Shown here: positions 1 through 7,754 of the stretch, in pieces
How positions within the stretch are numbered: the first letter of the stretch is position 1
Layout of the letters: each line of letters opens with the position of its first letter
From: Kocuria rhizophila DC2201
GTDB taxonomy: Bacteria > Actinomycetota > Actinomycetes > Actinomycetales > Micrococcaceae
NCBI RefSeq assembly: GCF_000010285.1
Contig: NC_010617.1
Span: 744,001-808,000 of the forward strand
Direction of reading: 5' to 3'
DNA: 64,000 bases
Translations under genes and position numbers: made by a program
The notes under the pieces: model-generated
Seen by the model: the letters and a program-made list of their open reading frames with translations, nothing else
Told to the model about the DNA's origin: nothing
The model's database searches: none

Positions 1-1
1 C

Positions 2-2548
2 GGCCCGCAGACCGCGGTCCGCTTCCGCCGGTCGGTGCTCGACGCCGTGTCCCACCGCGCGGAGGTGCGGCGCCAGCTGCAGCGTGCGGCCGGGCTCGGC
101 GCGTTCGACGCCGCCACCCTGGCCAGCCCGTGGCACGGTGCCCGGCTGGTCAACGACGACGAGGCCCGGCAGGCGCACGAGCTCGCGAAGTCCCTGCTGC
201 TGGAGCTGACCACCCTCACCACGGCCATGCGGCACGTGCTGGGGGTCTCGGGGCTGCGCGTGGGCACCACGATCGCCGAGTGGGAGCAGCAGCTGGAGCT
301 CGTGATCGACGTGGGCAACTCGCTGCGCCACCTCACCCCGGACATCTACGACCGCCCCGTGACGGACCTGATCGCGGCCACCGCGTCCGCGTCCTGGCGC
401 CGTGACCACGAGATCGAGCTCAGCGGCCTGCAGCGCTCCCGGCTGCGCAAGGCCGCCAAGGAGTACATCCGTCCCGGCGTGCACCTCTCGGACCTGCACG
501 CGGCCCTCGTGAAGGTGCAGTCGGAGCGGGACCGGTGGCGGCAGTGGGCCACCACCCTGGAGCAGCCCGCGGTCTCCGACCGTGCGGAGGAGACCCTGCG
601 CACCCACCGGCGCTTCCGCGAGGACCTCGAGGGCCTCGCGATCGCCCTGGAGGGCTCGGCCACCGCGGCCCGGCTGGAGTCCGCGAGCGTGGACGAGCTC
701 GCGGTGATCCTGGACGAGCTGATCAACGACGAGCCCCACCTGAGCACCCTGCCCGAGCGCACCGTGCTGCTCGAGGACCTGCGCGCCCGGGGCCTGGGCG
801 AATTCCTCGAGGACCTCGAGACGCGCGGGGTGCCCGCGGAGCGCGTGGACGACGAGCTGGAGCTCGCGTGGTGGCAGTCCGTGCTGGAGGCCATGATCAG
901 TGGGGACGACTTCGTGGCCATGCCGGACGGCACCCAGCTGCGCAGGACCGAGTCCGCGTTCCGACGCGCCGACTCGGCCCACGTGGCGGCGGCCCCCGCT
1001 CGCCTGGAGCACGAGCTCGCCACCCGGTGGTCCCTGGCGGCCCGGCAGTTCCCTCGCGAGGCGCGGCTGCTGCGGGACATGCTGCGCAGCGGACGGGTGC
1101 GCACCGAGGAGCTGGACCGGGTGCAGCACCTCACCCCGGCGCTCGTGCCCGTGTGGACGGCCAGCCCGCTCGCGCTCACCGCCACCCTCGGGGAGGAGCA
1201 GAGCGTGGACACCGTGGTGGTGCTGGACGCGGAGTCCACCCCCCTCGCGGCCACGCTGCCCGCGCTCGTGAAGGCCCGGCAGGTGATCGCGTTCGGCGAC
1301 CCGCACGCGGGCGGCCCGCAGCCGTTCACCGTGGCACCGCACGTGAGCGCGCGGGACGTGGCGCCGCCCGCCACCGAGGTGGACTCCGCGTGGGACGCGC
1401 TGTCCCGCGTGGTGGACTCGCGCAGCCTCACCTCGGTGCGGCGGCCCATGGACCCCCGGCTGTTCGACTACCTCAACGAGGCCTTCTACGACGGCGGGCT
1501 GACCCGGATCCCGTACGCCTCGGAGCTCGTGGCCGCCACCACCGGACTCTCCGCCGAGTACGTGGCGGACGGCGTGGGTGTGCTCACCGCGGGCAGCGAG
1601 GGGGTGCAGGCGCCCACCGCGGAGGTCCAGCGCACCGTGGACCTCGTGTTCGCGCACGCCGCCCGCCACCCGCAGCGCTCGCTGGCCGTGGTCACCGCGA
1701 GCGCGATGCATGCGGCCCGCGTGGCGCAGGCCGTGCAGCGTCGGCTGCGGGAGACCGGGGAGTCGGCGGAGTTCTTCGCCCCGGGCCACGAGTCCTTCCG
1801 CGTGGTGGAGCTGCACCGGGCCGCGGGGATCGAGCGGGACACCGTGATCTTCTCCCTGGGCTTCGGCCGCACCACGTCCGGGCGCAGCACCCCGCAGCTG
1901 GGGGCGCTCTCGGAGCGCGACGGCCGCCAGGCGTTCGTGCGGGGGATGACCCGCGCGCGGCGGCACACGCACATCGTCACGTCCATCCATCCCAAGGACA
2001 CGGAGCCCCGCCGGCTCCAGTACGGCGCCAAGGACATGTACCACATGCTCGAGGTGCTCTTCGGGGAGCAGACCACGTCCGAGCGGGCGCCCGCCCCGCC
2101 GCAGGACGCGGAGGCGGTGACCGATGCCCTGGTGGCAGACCTGGCCCGCCGGCTGCGCAGCGCCGGGGCCACCGTGCACACCGGCTACGCGCACGCGGTG
2201 GACGTGGCGGCCCACGCGGACGCGGAGTCCCTCTCCGCCGGGGCGGTGCTGCAGCCGAGCGCACCGGAGGCCCCGGTGCGGATCCCGGTGGCCATGCGCT
2301 CGGACGGCTCGCCGCGCAGCCGGGCGCTGAGCGTGCGCGAGCGCTCCCGGCTGGTCCCGCAGCACCTGGAGCGCGCGGGCTGGAACTACGTGAGCCTGTG
2401 GTCCGTGGAGGTGTTCACGGATCCCCAGACCGTGGCGGCACTCGTGCAGCGCTACCTGGGACTCGCGGGCGAGCCGCCCGCCGACGGTGCCGCGGACACG
2501 TCCGCCGAGCCGCGGGGCGTCCGGGGCGGTGCACAGGATGGGGACTGA
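2..2548 (+). CDS. Superfamily 1-like helicase/AAA ATPase, C-terminal portion (5' end outside window)
   Basis: The reading frame is open to the left edge, so this is the C-terminal ~850 residues of a larger protein. A Walker B-like strand (VVVLDAES, about residue 395 counted from the GTG at 35) and a C-terminal helicase block (GIERDTVIFSLGFG near 600, then AFVRGMTRARRHTHIV near 630) match the DEAD-like/UvrD_C_2-type ATPases common in actinobacteria. The Walker A motif must lie upstream and is not seen. A long alpha-helical, charged middle part separates the two. The stop overlaps the start of the next small gene. Assignment to a helicase-type ATPase is fairly secure; the substrate and process (DNA repair or defence) cannot be told from this part. 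Confidence 0.75.
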   Translation, partial: GPQTAVRFRRSVLDAVSHRAEVRRQLQRAAGLGAFDAATLASPWHGARLVNDDEARQAHELAKSLLLELTTLTTAMRHVLGVSGLRVGTTIAEWEQQLELVIDVGNSLRHLTPDIYDRPVTDLIAATASASWRRDHEIELSGLQRSRLRKAAKEYIRPGVHLSDLHAALVKVQSERDRWRQWATTLEQPAVSDRAEETLRTHRRFREDLEGLAIALEGSATAARLESASVDELAVILDELINDEPHLSTLPERTVLLEDLRARGLGEFLEDLETRGVPAERVDDELELAWWQSVLEAMISGDDFVAMPDGTQLRRTESAFRRADSAHVAAAPARLEHELATRWSLAARQFPREARLLRDMLRSGRVRTEELDRVQHLTPALVPVWTASPLALTATLGEEQSVDTVVVLDAESTPLAATLPALVKARQVIAFGDPHAGGPQPFTVAPHVSARDVAPPATEVDSAWDALSRVVDSRSLTSVRRPMDPRLFDYLNEAFYDGGLTRIPYASELVAATTGLSAEYVADGVGVLTAGSEGVQAPTAEVQRTVDLVFAHAARHPQRSLAVVTASAMHAARVAQAVQRRLRETGESAEFFAPGHESFRVVELHRAAGIERDTVIFSLGFGRTTSGRSTPQLGALSERDGRQAFVRGMTRARRHTHIVTSIHPKDTEPRRLQYGAKDMYHMLEVLFGEQTTSERAPAPPQDAEAVTDALVADLARRLRSAGATVHTGYAHAVDVAAHADAESLSAGAVLQPSAPEAPVRIPVAMRSDGSPRSRALSVRERSRLVPQHLERAGWNYVSLWSVEVFTDPQTVAALVQRYLGLAGEPPADGAADTSAEPRGVRGGAQDGD

Positions 2549-2780
2549 ACCCCCGGCCCGGGAAGACACCGGCGGCACCCGGCCGGGCGGGCGTCGTCGT
2601 GGCTCGCACCGGCGGGTCACGGGAGGCACCTCCGGCGATCCGGACCGTGCGCTGGGCTCGCAGGACTGGGGTCACGCGGAGCCGGAGCTCGGAGCGGACG
2701 CCCCCGACCCCCGCGAGGCCGTGAGCGGATCGGGGCACGAGACCTGGCTGCGGGAGCAGCGGCCCCCGCACTGGGGCTGA
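2538..2780 (+). CDS. Small conserved hypothetical protein (80 aa)
   Basis: The ATG at 2538 lies 11 bp inside the end of the helicase gene, suggesting translational coupling. The product is hydrophilic, rich in Gly, Arg and Asp, with no membrane segment, and ends in WLREQRPPHWG. A similar tail occurs on small proteins next to this helicase in related actinobacteria (recollection, not checked). No function can be assigned. Frame choice rests on the overlap, the C-terminal motif and the stop just before the convergent SAF gene. Confidence 0.55.
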   Translation: MGTEPPAREDTGGTRPGGRRRGSHRRVTGGTSGDPDRALGSQDWGHAEPELGADAPDPREAVSGSGHETWLREQRPPHWG

Positions 2781-2807
2781 GGACCCCGAGGGGTGCCGCG
2801 TGCGCTC

Positions 2808-3479
2808 TCACCGGGACACCAGCACGAGCGACACGCGTCCACTGCCCTCCAGGGACGCCAGCTCCGCGGCCGTCTCACGGGGCGCGGCCAGGACCACGAG
2901 GCCGGCGTCGTCGTCGGTGCCTGCCGCGAGCAGCGAGCTGCCGGTGCCGGACGGTGCCCCGGCCGCCCACAGCACGGTGACCGCCCGTGCCGCGGTGCGC
3001 CCCCGGGCGCTGCGGGCCTCGTCCGTGTGGTGCACCACGTCCACGGCGTCCCCCGGGCGCACGTGCCGCAGCACTGCCGGATCACTCACGCGCACGGTGG
3101 CGGCCGTGGTGCCCGTCGGCTGGCCGGTGAGTACGCCGGGGCCCAGCACGGTGGAGGACGTCACGGGCTGCCCCGGGGTGAGCGCCACGGCGCTGGTCTG
3201 ACCCTGTGCCTCGGCGGGGGAGGCGTACGCACCGGTGGGGGCCAGCGCCTCGGGGAACTGCGAGACCGCCAGGTCGCCCGCGCCCAGGGAAGTGCCTGCG
3301 GGGACCTCGTGCGCGGCCGTCACCACGGGAGCGGTCCGGGCCCCGGGAGGGGCCAGCCGGAGGACCACGAGTGTCAGGGCCAGTGCGCACAGCGCGGCGG
3401 CCACGAGACGGTGGCGGCGCCGCACCGCCGTGCGCAGGCGCAGTCCGAGCGGATAGTGCGGGCGAGACGATGAGCTCAT
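2808..3479 (-). CDS. SAF-domain protein (RcpC/CpaB-like), membrane anchored
   Basis: 223 residues: short basic N-terminus, one transmembrane helix (about 23-43), then a SAF domain (about 50-115: AAHEVPAGTSLGAGDLAVSQ, later ALTPGQPVTSSTVLGPG) and a C-terminal beta-rich part. SAF proteins related to CpaB/RcpC act in pilus assembly or as periplasmic carbohydrate-binding modules; no pilus genes are nearby, so the role is open. The ATG at 3479 is preceded at exactly 6 nt by TAGCGT (3486-3491, complement), which predicts a leaderless mRNA and supports this start. Confidence 0.8.
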   Translation of the reverse strand: MSSSSRPHYPLGLRLRTAVRRRHRLVAAALCALALTLVVLRLAPPGARTAPVVTAAHEVPAGTSLGAGDLAVSQFPEALAPTGAYASPAEAQGQTSAVALTPGQPVTSSTVLGPGVLTGQPTGTTAATVRVSDPAVLRHVRPGDAVDVVHHTDEARSARGRTAARAVTVLWAAGAPSGTGSSLLAAGTDDDAGLVVLAAPRETAAELASLEGSGRVSLVLVSR

Positions 3480-3805
3480 GACCGCACGCTAGGCACGGGT
3501 GACCCGGGCCCCGGCCGTCGATCAGGGAGCGGTGGACAGCTCTGGCCCGCGCTGCGTCGGTGGGCAGGATGGGCAGGGCGGATGCCGCGGGCGTCCGCCG
3601 CTCGCGGAGCGGGTCGTGCGGGACGGGCGGTGCGCGCGGGCCAGCCGCCGGGGCTGTTCGCACCGGGAGAGCTCCGCCCACGAACGGACCGGGTGCTGCT
3701 CGGACCGGCCAGGATGCATCCCGGGGGAGCGGCTGCCGTGCCGGGGCCGGCGGCGGGGCCTGGAGGACGCGCTCGACGCGGGCCCTCAGCCCGCGTCGGC
3801 TGCGG
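3480..3805. other. Intergenic region without a recognised gene
   Basis: A 326-bp gap between the FmdB stop and the SAF-gene start. The only element I can support is the SAF-gene -10 box (3486-3491, complement). Open frames here are GC-rich shadows without ribosome-binding sites. Confidence 0.5.
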
Positions 3806-4186
3806 TCACTTCTTCCCGTCGCCGCCCGAGCTGCCACTTCCGGAGCTGCCGGAGGTCGAGGAACTGGCTGACGACGTGCCGGAGGTCGTGGCCCCCGCCC
3901 CGCTGGAGCTGCCACCGTCACCGGAGCTCGAGGCGGTGGAGCTCTGCGAGCCGGAGTCCCCGGACCCCGCGGTCCCGGTGCCGGAGGAGCGCCCGCCGGC
4001 CGAGGAGTCCGAGCGGGAGTCGTTGCGGTAGAAGCCGGAGCCCTTGAACACCACGCCCACCGAGTTGAACTTCTTCCGCAGCTGCCCGCCGCACTCGGGG
4101 CAGACCGTGAGAGCGTCGTCGGAGAAGGACTGGCGGATGTCGAAAGCATGGCCGCAGTCTTTGCAGGCGTAGGCGTATACGGGCAC
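3806..4186 (-). CDS. FmdB-family zinc ribbon protein
   Basis: 126 residues. The N-terminal ~50 residues are a classic FmdB putative regulatory domain: YAYACKDCGHAFD followed by VCPECGGQLRKKFNSVGVVFKGSGFY, with two CxxC knuckles binding zinc. The rest is a Ser/Gly-rich low-complexity tail (SSGDGGSSSGAGATT...) ending in KK. Start is GTG at 4186 with a GAAGGA ribosome-binding site; a TAGGAT -10 candidate sits at 4225-4230 (complement), giving a short leader. Family function is not settled; it often lies beside the folate ligase gene, as here. Confidence 0.9.
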   Translation of the reverse strand: MPVYAYACKDCGHAFDIRQSFSDDALTVCPECGGQLRKKFNSVGVVFKGSGFYRNDSRSDSSAGGRSSGTGTAGSGDSGSQSSTASSSGDGGSSSGAGATTSGTSSASSSTSGSSGSGSSGGDGKK

Positions 4187-4244
4187 GGGGCTTCCTTCGG
4201 TGGGGTGGGATTCTGCGACCCCTCATCCTACTCGCGGCAGCGCC

Positions 4245-4862
4245 TCAGTCGGTTCCGCCCAGCCGCAGCACCGCGCGCTCGGTGAGCACCTCGGCCAGCA
4301 CGGCGTCGTGGGGTTCCCGGGGCACGTGCCCGGCGGGGAGCACCTCGTCCGCGAAGCAGCACGCCATGGTCCGCGGCCGGTGTCCCGCACTCCCGAGACC
4401 TTCCAGGAAGCGGTCGTAGTAGCCGCCGCCGAAGCCGAGCCGCACGCCGTCGCGGTCCACCGCCACCACTGGCACGAGCAGCAGCCGCACCGCGGCGAAC
4501 ACGTCCAGCTCCCGGCGGGGTCCGGCCGGTTCCAGCAGCCCTGGCAGGGACCCGGCCACGAGCTCGGCGCCCGGGTGCCACTGCACCCACGCGAGCCGGT
4601 GCCCCGGCTCCACGACCGGCAGCCACACGCGTCGTCCCGCGGCGTGCGCGGCCTCCAGCCCGGGCAGCAGCGGTGGTTCGCCGGGCAGGGGAAGGAACGC
4701 GGCGACGTCGCCCGGGCCCGTCCGGGCGAGCACGCGCGCGAGCTGCGCCGCGAAGCCGGCCTGTGCGGCGTGGCGAGCGCCGGCACTGCGACGACGACGC
4801 CGCTGCCGCACCTGCGCACGCAGCTGCGCCTTCTCGTGGGTCCCGGCTCCGGGCTGCCCCAT
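4245..4862 (-). CDS. 5-formyltetrahydrofolate cyclo-ligase
   Basis: About 205 residues from the ATG at 4862 (an upstream in-frame start at 4925 adds 21 unlikely residues). The enzyme makes 5,10-methenyl-THF from 5-formyl-THF with ATP. The family signature GFGGGYYDRFL lies near residue 140; PLPGEPPLLPGL and RRVWLPVV are the usual substrate-loop and strand segments. The N-terminus is Arg-rich (QLRAQVRQRRRRR), typical of the family's basic ATP-binding start. An AGGAG ribosome-binding site precedes the ATG. Divergent from galU, same strand as fmdB. Confidence 0.93.
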   Translation of the reverse strand: MGQPGAGTHEKAQLRAQVRQRRRRRSAGARHAAQAGFAAQLARVLARTGPGDVAAFLPLPGEPPLLPGLEAAHAAGRRVWLPVVEPGHRLAWVQWHPGAELVAGSLPGLLEPAGPRRELDVFAAVRLLLVPVVAVDRDGVRLGFGGGYYDRFLEGLGSAGHRPRTMACCFADEVLPAGHVPREPHDAVLAEVLTERAVLRLGGTD

Positions 4863-4972
4863 CCGCGTGCTCCTGCCGTGAGTGTCCGCTCTTGGGAGTA
4901 CATCAGCGGACTCACCGCACCACACGGGGGTTGGAGCGCGGGCGCCGATGTGTCGTGCTTTACCCTAAGTCC

Positions 4973-5881
4973 ATGAGCCCACACGAGATGAAGCGCGTTC
5001 ACAAGGCCGTCATTCCCGCGGCGGGGCTGGGCACCCGGTTCCTGCCCGCCACCAAGGCCATGCCCAAGGAGATGCTGCCGGTCGTGGACCGCCCGGCCAT
5101 CCAGTACGTGGTGCAGGAGGCCGTGGACGCCGGCCTCGACGATGTCCTCATGATCACCGGGCGCTCCAAGCGGGCCCTGGAGGACCACTTCGACCGCGTT
5201 CCCGCGCTCGAGGCGCAGCTCAAGGAGTCCGGCAAGGACGCCCTGCTGGCCGGGGTGGAGCACGCCTCCGAGCTCGGCGAGATCCACTACCTGCGCCAGC
5301 AGGATCCCAAGGGTCTCGGCCACGCCGTGCTGCGCGCCAAGACCCACGTGGGGCAGGACCCGTTCGCGGTGCTGCTCGGGGACGACCTCATCGACGAGAA
5401 GGAGGACCTGCTCTCCCGGATGATCGAGGTCCAGGAGCGCACGGGCGGCTCCGTGGTGGCCCTCATGGAGGTGCCCCGCGAGAACATCAGCGCCTACGGC
5501 TGCGCGGACGTCACGGTGCTCGAGGGTGAGGACCACGTCCGGATCAACGGGCTCGTGGAGAAGCCCGCTCCCGAGGACGCCCCCTCGAACCTCGCCATCA
5601 TCGGCCGCTACGTGCTGCACCCGGAGATCTTCGAGATCCTCGAGAACACCGCGCCCGGCCGCGGGGACGAGATCCAGTTGACGGACGCCATGCAGACCAT
5701 CGCGGACCGCGGGGACAGCGCCCACGGCATGTACGGCGTGGTCTTCAAGGGCCGCCGCTTCGACACCGGGGACAAGCTGTCCTACCTCAAGGCCAACATC
5801 GAACTCGCGTGCGAGCGCGAGGACCTCGGCCCCGGTCTGCGCTCCTGGATCAAGGACTACGCCCAGACCCTCGAGTCCTGA
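4973..5881 (+). CDS. galU: UTP--glucose-1-phosphate uridylyltransferase
   Basis: 302 residues, full family length. Makes UDP-glucose for cell-wall and capsule glycans and trehalose. The nucleotide-binding signature AVIPAAGLGTRFLPATKAMP is at residues 9-28, with KEMLPVVDRPAIQYVV after it, GDDLIDE in the middle and the substrate Lys region GLVEKPAPEDAPSNLA. TACCCT (4961-4966) ends exactly 6 nt before the ATG, so the mRNA is probably leaderless; ATG at 4988 is a less likely start. A GNAT gene follows after 14 bp. Confidence 0.96.
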   Translation: MSPHEMKRVHKAVIPAAGLGTRFLPATKAMPKEMLPVVDRPAIQYVVQEAVDAGLDDVLMITGRSKRALEDHFDRVPALEAQLKESGKDALLAGVEHASELGEIHYLRQQDPKGLGHAVLRAKTHVGQDPFAVLLGDDLIDEKEDLLSRMIEVQERTGGSVVALMEVPRENISAYGCADVTVLEGEDHVRINGLVEKPAPEDAPSNLAIIGRYVLHPEIFEILENTAPGRGDEIQLTDAMQTIADRGDSAHGMYGVVFKGRRFDTGDKLSYLKANIELACEREDLGPGLRSWIKDYAQTLES

Positions 5882-5895
5882 GGACCCTTCCGGAC

Positions 5896-6537
5896 GTGGA
5901 CGCGGCGCAGTGGCCCGTCACGGTGCAGTGGGCGCAGCTGATGCTGCGCCCACTGTCCATGGGTGACCGGGAGCAGTGGGACCGGGTGCGGGCGCGCAAC
6001 CGGCAGTGGCTCGAGCCGTGGGAGGCAAGCAACCCCGAGGCGGGTGCCGCGGCGCCGTCGTACCGCCGCTTCGTGCGGCTGATGCGGCAGCAGGCGCGCG
6101 CGGGCCAGACCCTGCCGTGGCTGATCACGGAGCTGGACCCGGGGCAGGGCCGGCAGGAGCTCGTGGGCCAGCTGACGGTCTCGAGCATCACGTACGGGTC
6201 CTTCCGCTCCGCCACCCTGGGGTACTGGGTGGACGGCGGCCAGGCGGGCCGGGGCATCGCACCGATGGCGGTGGCCATGGCCACGGACTACTGCTTCCAG
6301 CACCTGCGGCTGCACCGGATGGAGATCAACATCCGCCCGGAGAACGCCAAGTCTCTGCGCGTGGTCGAGAAGCTGGGCTTCCGGGACGAGGGTCTGCGCA
6401 AGGACTTCCTGCACATCGCCGGGCGGTGGGCGGACCACCGCAGCTTCGCGCTCACCGCCGAGGAGGCCCCCGACGGACTGGTGCAGCGGTTCACCGGTTC
6501 CGAGACCGGCATCATCGTGCGCCGCGCGCCCCACTGA
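5896..6537 (+). CDS. GNAT N-acetyltransferase, RimJ/RimL type
   Basis: 213 residues from GTG at 5896, 14 bp after galU, so probably co-transcribed. RimJ/RimL-like fold: MLRPLSMGDREQWDRVRARN near the N-terminus, the GYWVDGGQAGRGIAPMAVAM acetyl-CoA pyrophosphate loop (Q/RxxGxG/A type) and LHRMEINIRPENAKSLRVVE followed by LGFRDEG. The family acetylates protein N-termini or small amines; the target is unknown. The start is the first sensible one after the galU stop; no strong ribosome-binding site is seen. Confidence 0.88.
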   Translation: MDAAQWPVTVQWAQLMLRPLSMGDREQWDRVRARNRQWLEPWEASNPEAGAAAPSYRRFVRLMRQQARAGQTLPWLITELDPGQGRQELVGQLTVSSITYGSFRSATLGYWVDGGQAGRGIAPMAVAMATDYCFQHLRLHRMEINIRPENAKSLRVVEKLGFRDEGLRKDFLHIAGRWADHRSFALTAEEAPDGLVQRFTGSETGIIVRRAPH

Positions 6538-6747
6538 GCACCTCCGCAGGGGGTCGTCCGGGGCGTCAACCGACGGTGAACGCGCGCACCGCGGGCCATG
6601 ACCGCCCACCGCGGATCCGCCGCGTGACCGGCCACGATGCGCCCGGGAGAGGGTCACGGACCGTCACAGAAGCATCGAATTACATTGATGTGAGCAACAC
6701 GCCTATTCCACCGCGGGAATTCTTCGCGCCTGCCCTACCCTTAATCG

Positions 6748-7674
6748 GTGGGATTGTCATGGGTGAGTAGTTCAGCGGTGCTGGTGGCCGTGATCGTGCT
6801 GGGTGTCATGTGGTGCGCACCGCACGTGGCACGGCGCACGAGCATCCCCGTGCTGGCCCAGGTGGAGGCACCGGACCTGCAGCTCGACCCCACCGTCCAC
6901 ACCCGCGAGCACGCGCGCCCCGCGCCCAGTAGAGTGGGCGTGAGCGCCCCATCACATCTTTGTCACGAACGGGAGACGACAGCCATGGAGTCAACGGCAC
7001 ACGCGCCGTCCGCCAGCACCGTCCAGCACGGGTTCCTGGCGGGGCTGCGGATCAGGTGGGACCGCACCATCGTGTTCCTCACCGGTGTGGTGCTCGTGGC
7101 CGCAGCCCTGATCACCGCGCTGGCCGCGCCGTTCACCGCCGTCACCTGGGCCGTGCCCGTGGTGCTGCTGCTGCTGGGCGCCGGGTGCGTCGCGGGGCTG
7201 CGCTACCTGGCCGTGACCGACCGGGCGGGCATCGCCGCTGGCTCCGCCGAGCAGCGCAGCGCACCCGCCCAGCACGCGATCTTCGACCACGAGGACCGCG
7301 CCCGCCAGGACCGCGCGGAGCAGCAGCTGTATGACGACGCCGCCCTGGACCTGCCCGCCGGGGACGAGCTGCCCGCGGCCGCCGAGGTCCAGCAGCCCGC
7401 GCCCGAGCCCAGCTACACGGTGGCCGAGCTGCGCGCGGAGGCCCTCAAGGTGGCCCGCACCACCGCGTCCGACTCCGCCACGTGGGAGCCGGTGCCCGTG
7501 CCCAAGCCGCTCTACACGCAGGCCCCCGTGGTGCACCGCCGCGAGCCCGAGCCGCTGCCGGTGCCCGAGCGCCCCGCCGCCACGTCCACCACGCTCAAGG
7601 ACGCGGTGCGCATGGGCGAGCCGGAACCCGCCGCACTGAACCTCGACGACGTCCTGAAGCGACGCCGCGCCTGA
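6748..7674 (+). CDS. Conserved actinobacterial membrane protein, unknown function
   Basis: 308 residues with three hydrophobic segments (about 7-23, 98-120, 126-148) and a long acidic/proline-rich cytoplasmic tail ending NLDDVLKRRRA. The GTG at 6748 is preceded at exactly 6 nt by TACCCT (6736-6741), supporting this start and a leaderless mRNA. I recognise the end motif as recurrent in Micrococcaceae hypotheticals but know no function. A strong hairpin follows the stop. Confidence 0.75.
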   Translation: MGLSWVSSSAVLVAVIVLGVMWCAPHVARRTSIPVLAQVEAPDLQLDPTVHTREHARPAPSRVGVSAPSHLCHERETTAMESTAHAPSASTVQHGFLAGLRIRWDRTIVFLTGVVLVAAALITALAAPFTAVTWAVPVVLLLLGAGCVAGLRYLAVTDRAGIAAGSAEQRSAPAQHAIFDHEDRARQDRAEQQLYDDAALDLPAGDELPAAAEVQQPAPEPSYTVAELRAEALKVARTTASDSATWEPVPVPKPLYTQAPVVHRREPEPLPVPERPAATSTTLKDAVRMGEPEPAALNLDDVLKRRRA

Positions 7675-7704
7675 CCCGTTCCGAACCCACCACTTTGCAG
7701 ACAG

Positions 7705-7736
7705 CACGCCGCGGACCCCACCAGGTCCGCGGCGTG
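7705..7736 (+). terminator. Hairpin terminator after the membrane-protein gene
   Basis: Perfect 13-bp stem (CACGCCGCGGACC / GGTCCGCGGCGTG) with a 6-nt loop, 30 bp after the stop at 7674. It lacks a long U-tract (only TT after the stem), as is common in high-GC actinobacteria. Confidence 0.6.
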
Positions 7737-7754
7737 TTCCACACAGGGAGCACC

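Noticed and set aside
535-2724. 729-codon frame overlapping the helicase
   Set aside because: Same strand, shifted frame, Gly/Arg/Ala-rich nonsense product; the helicase frame carries recognisable motifs.
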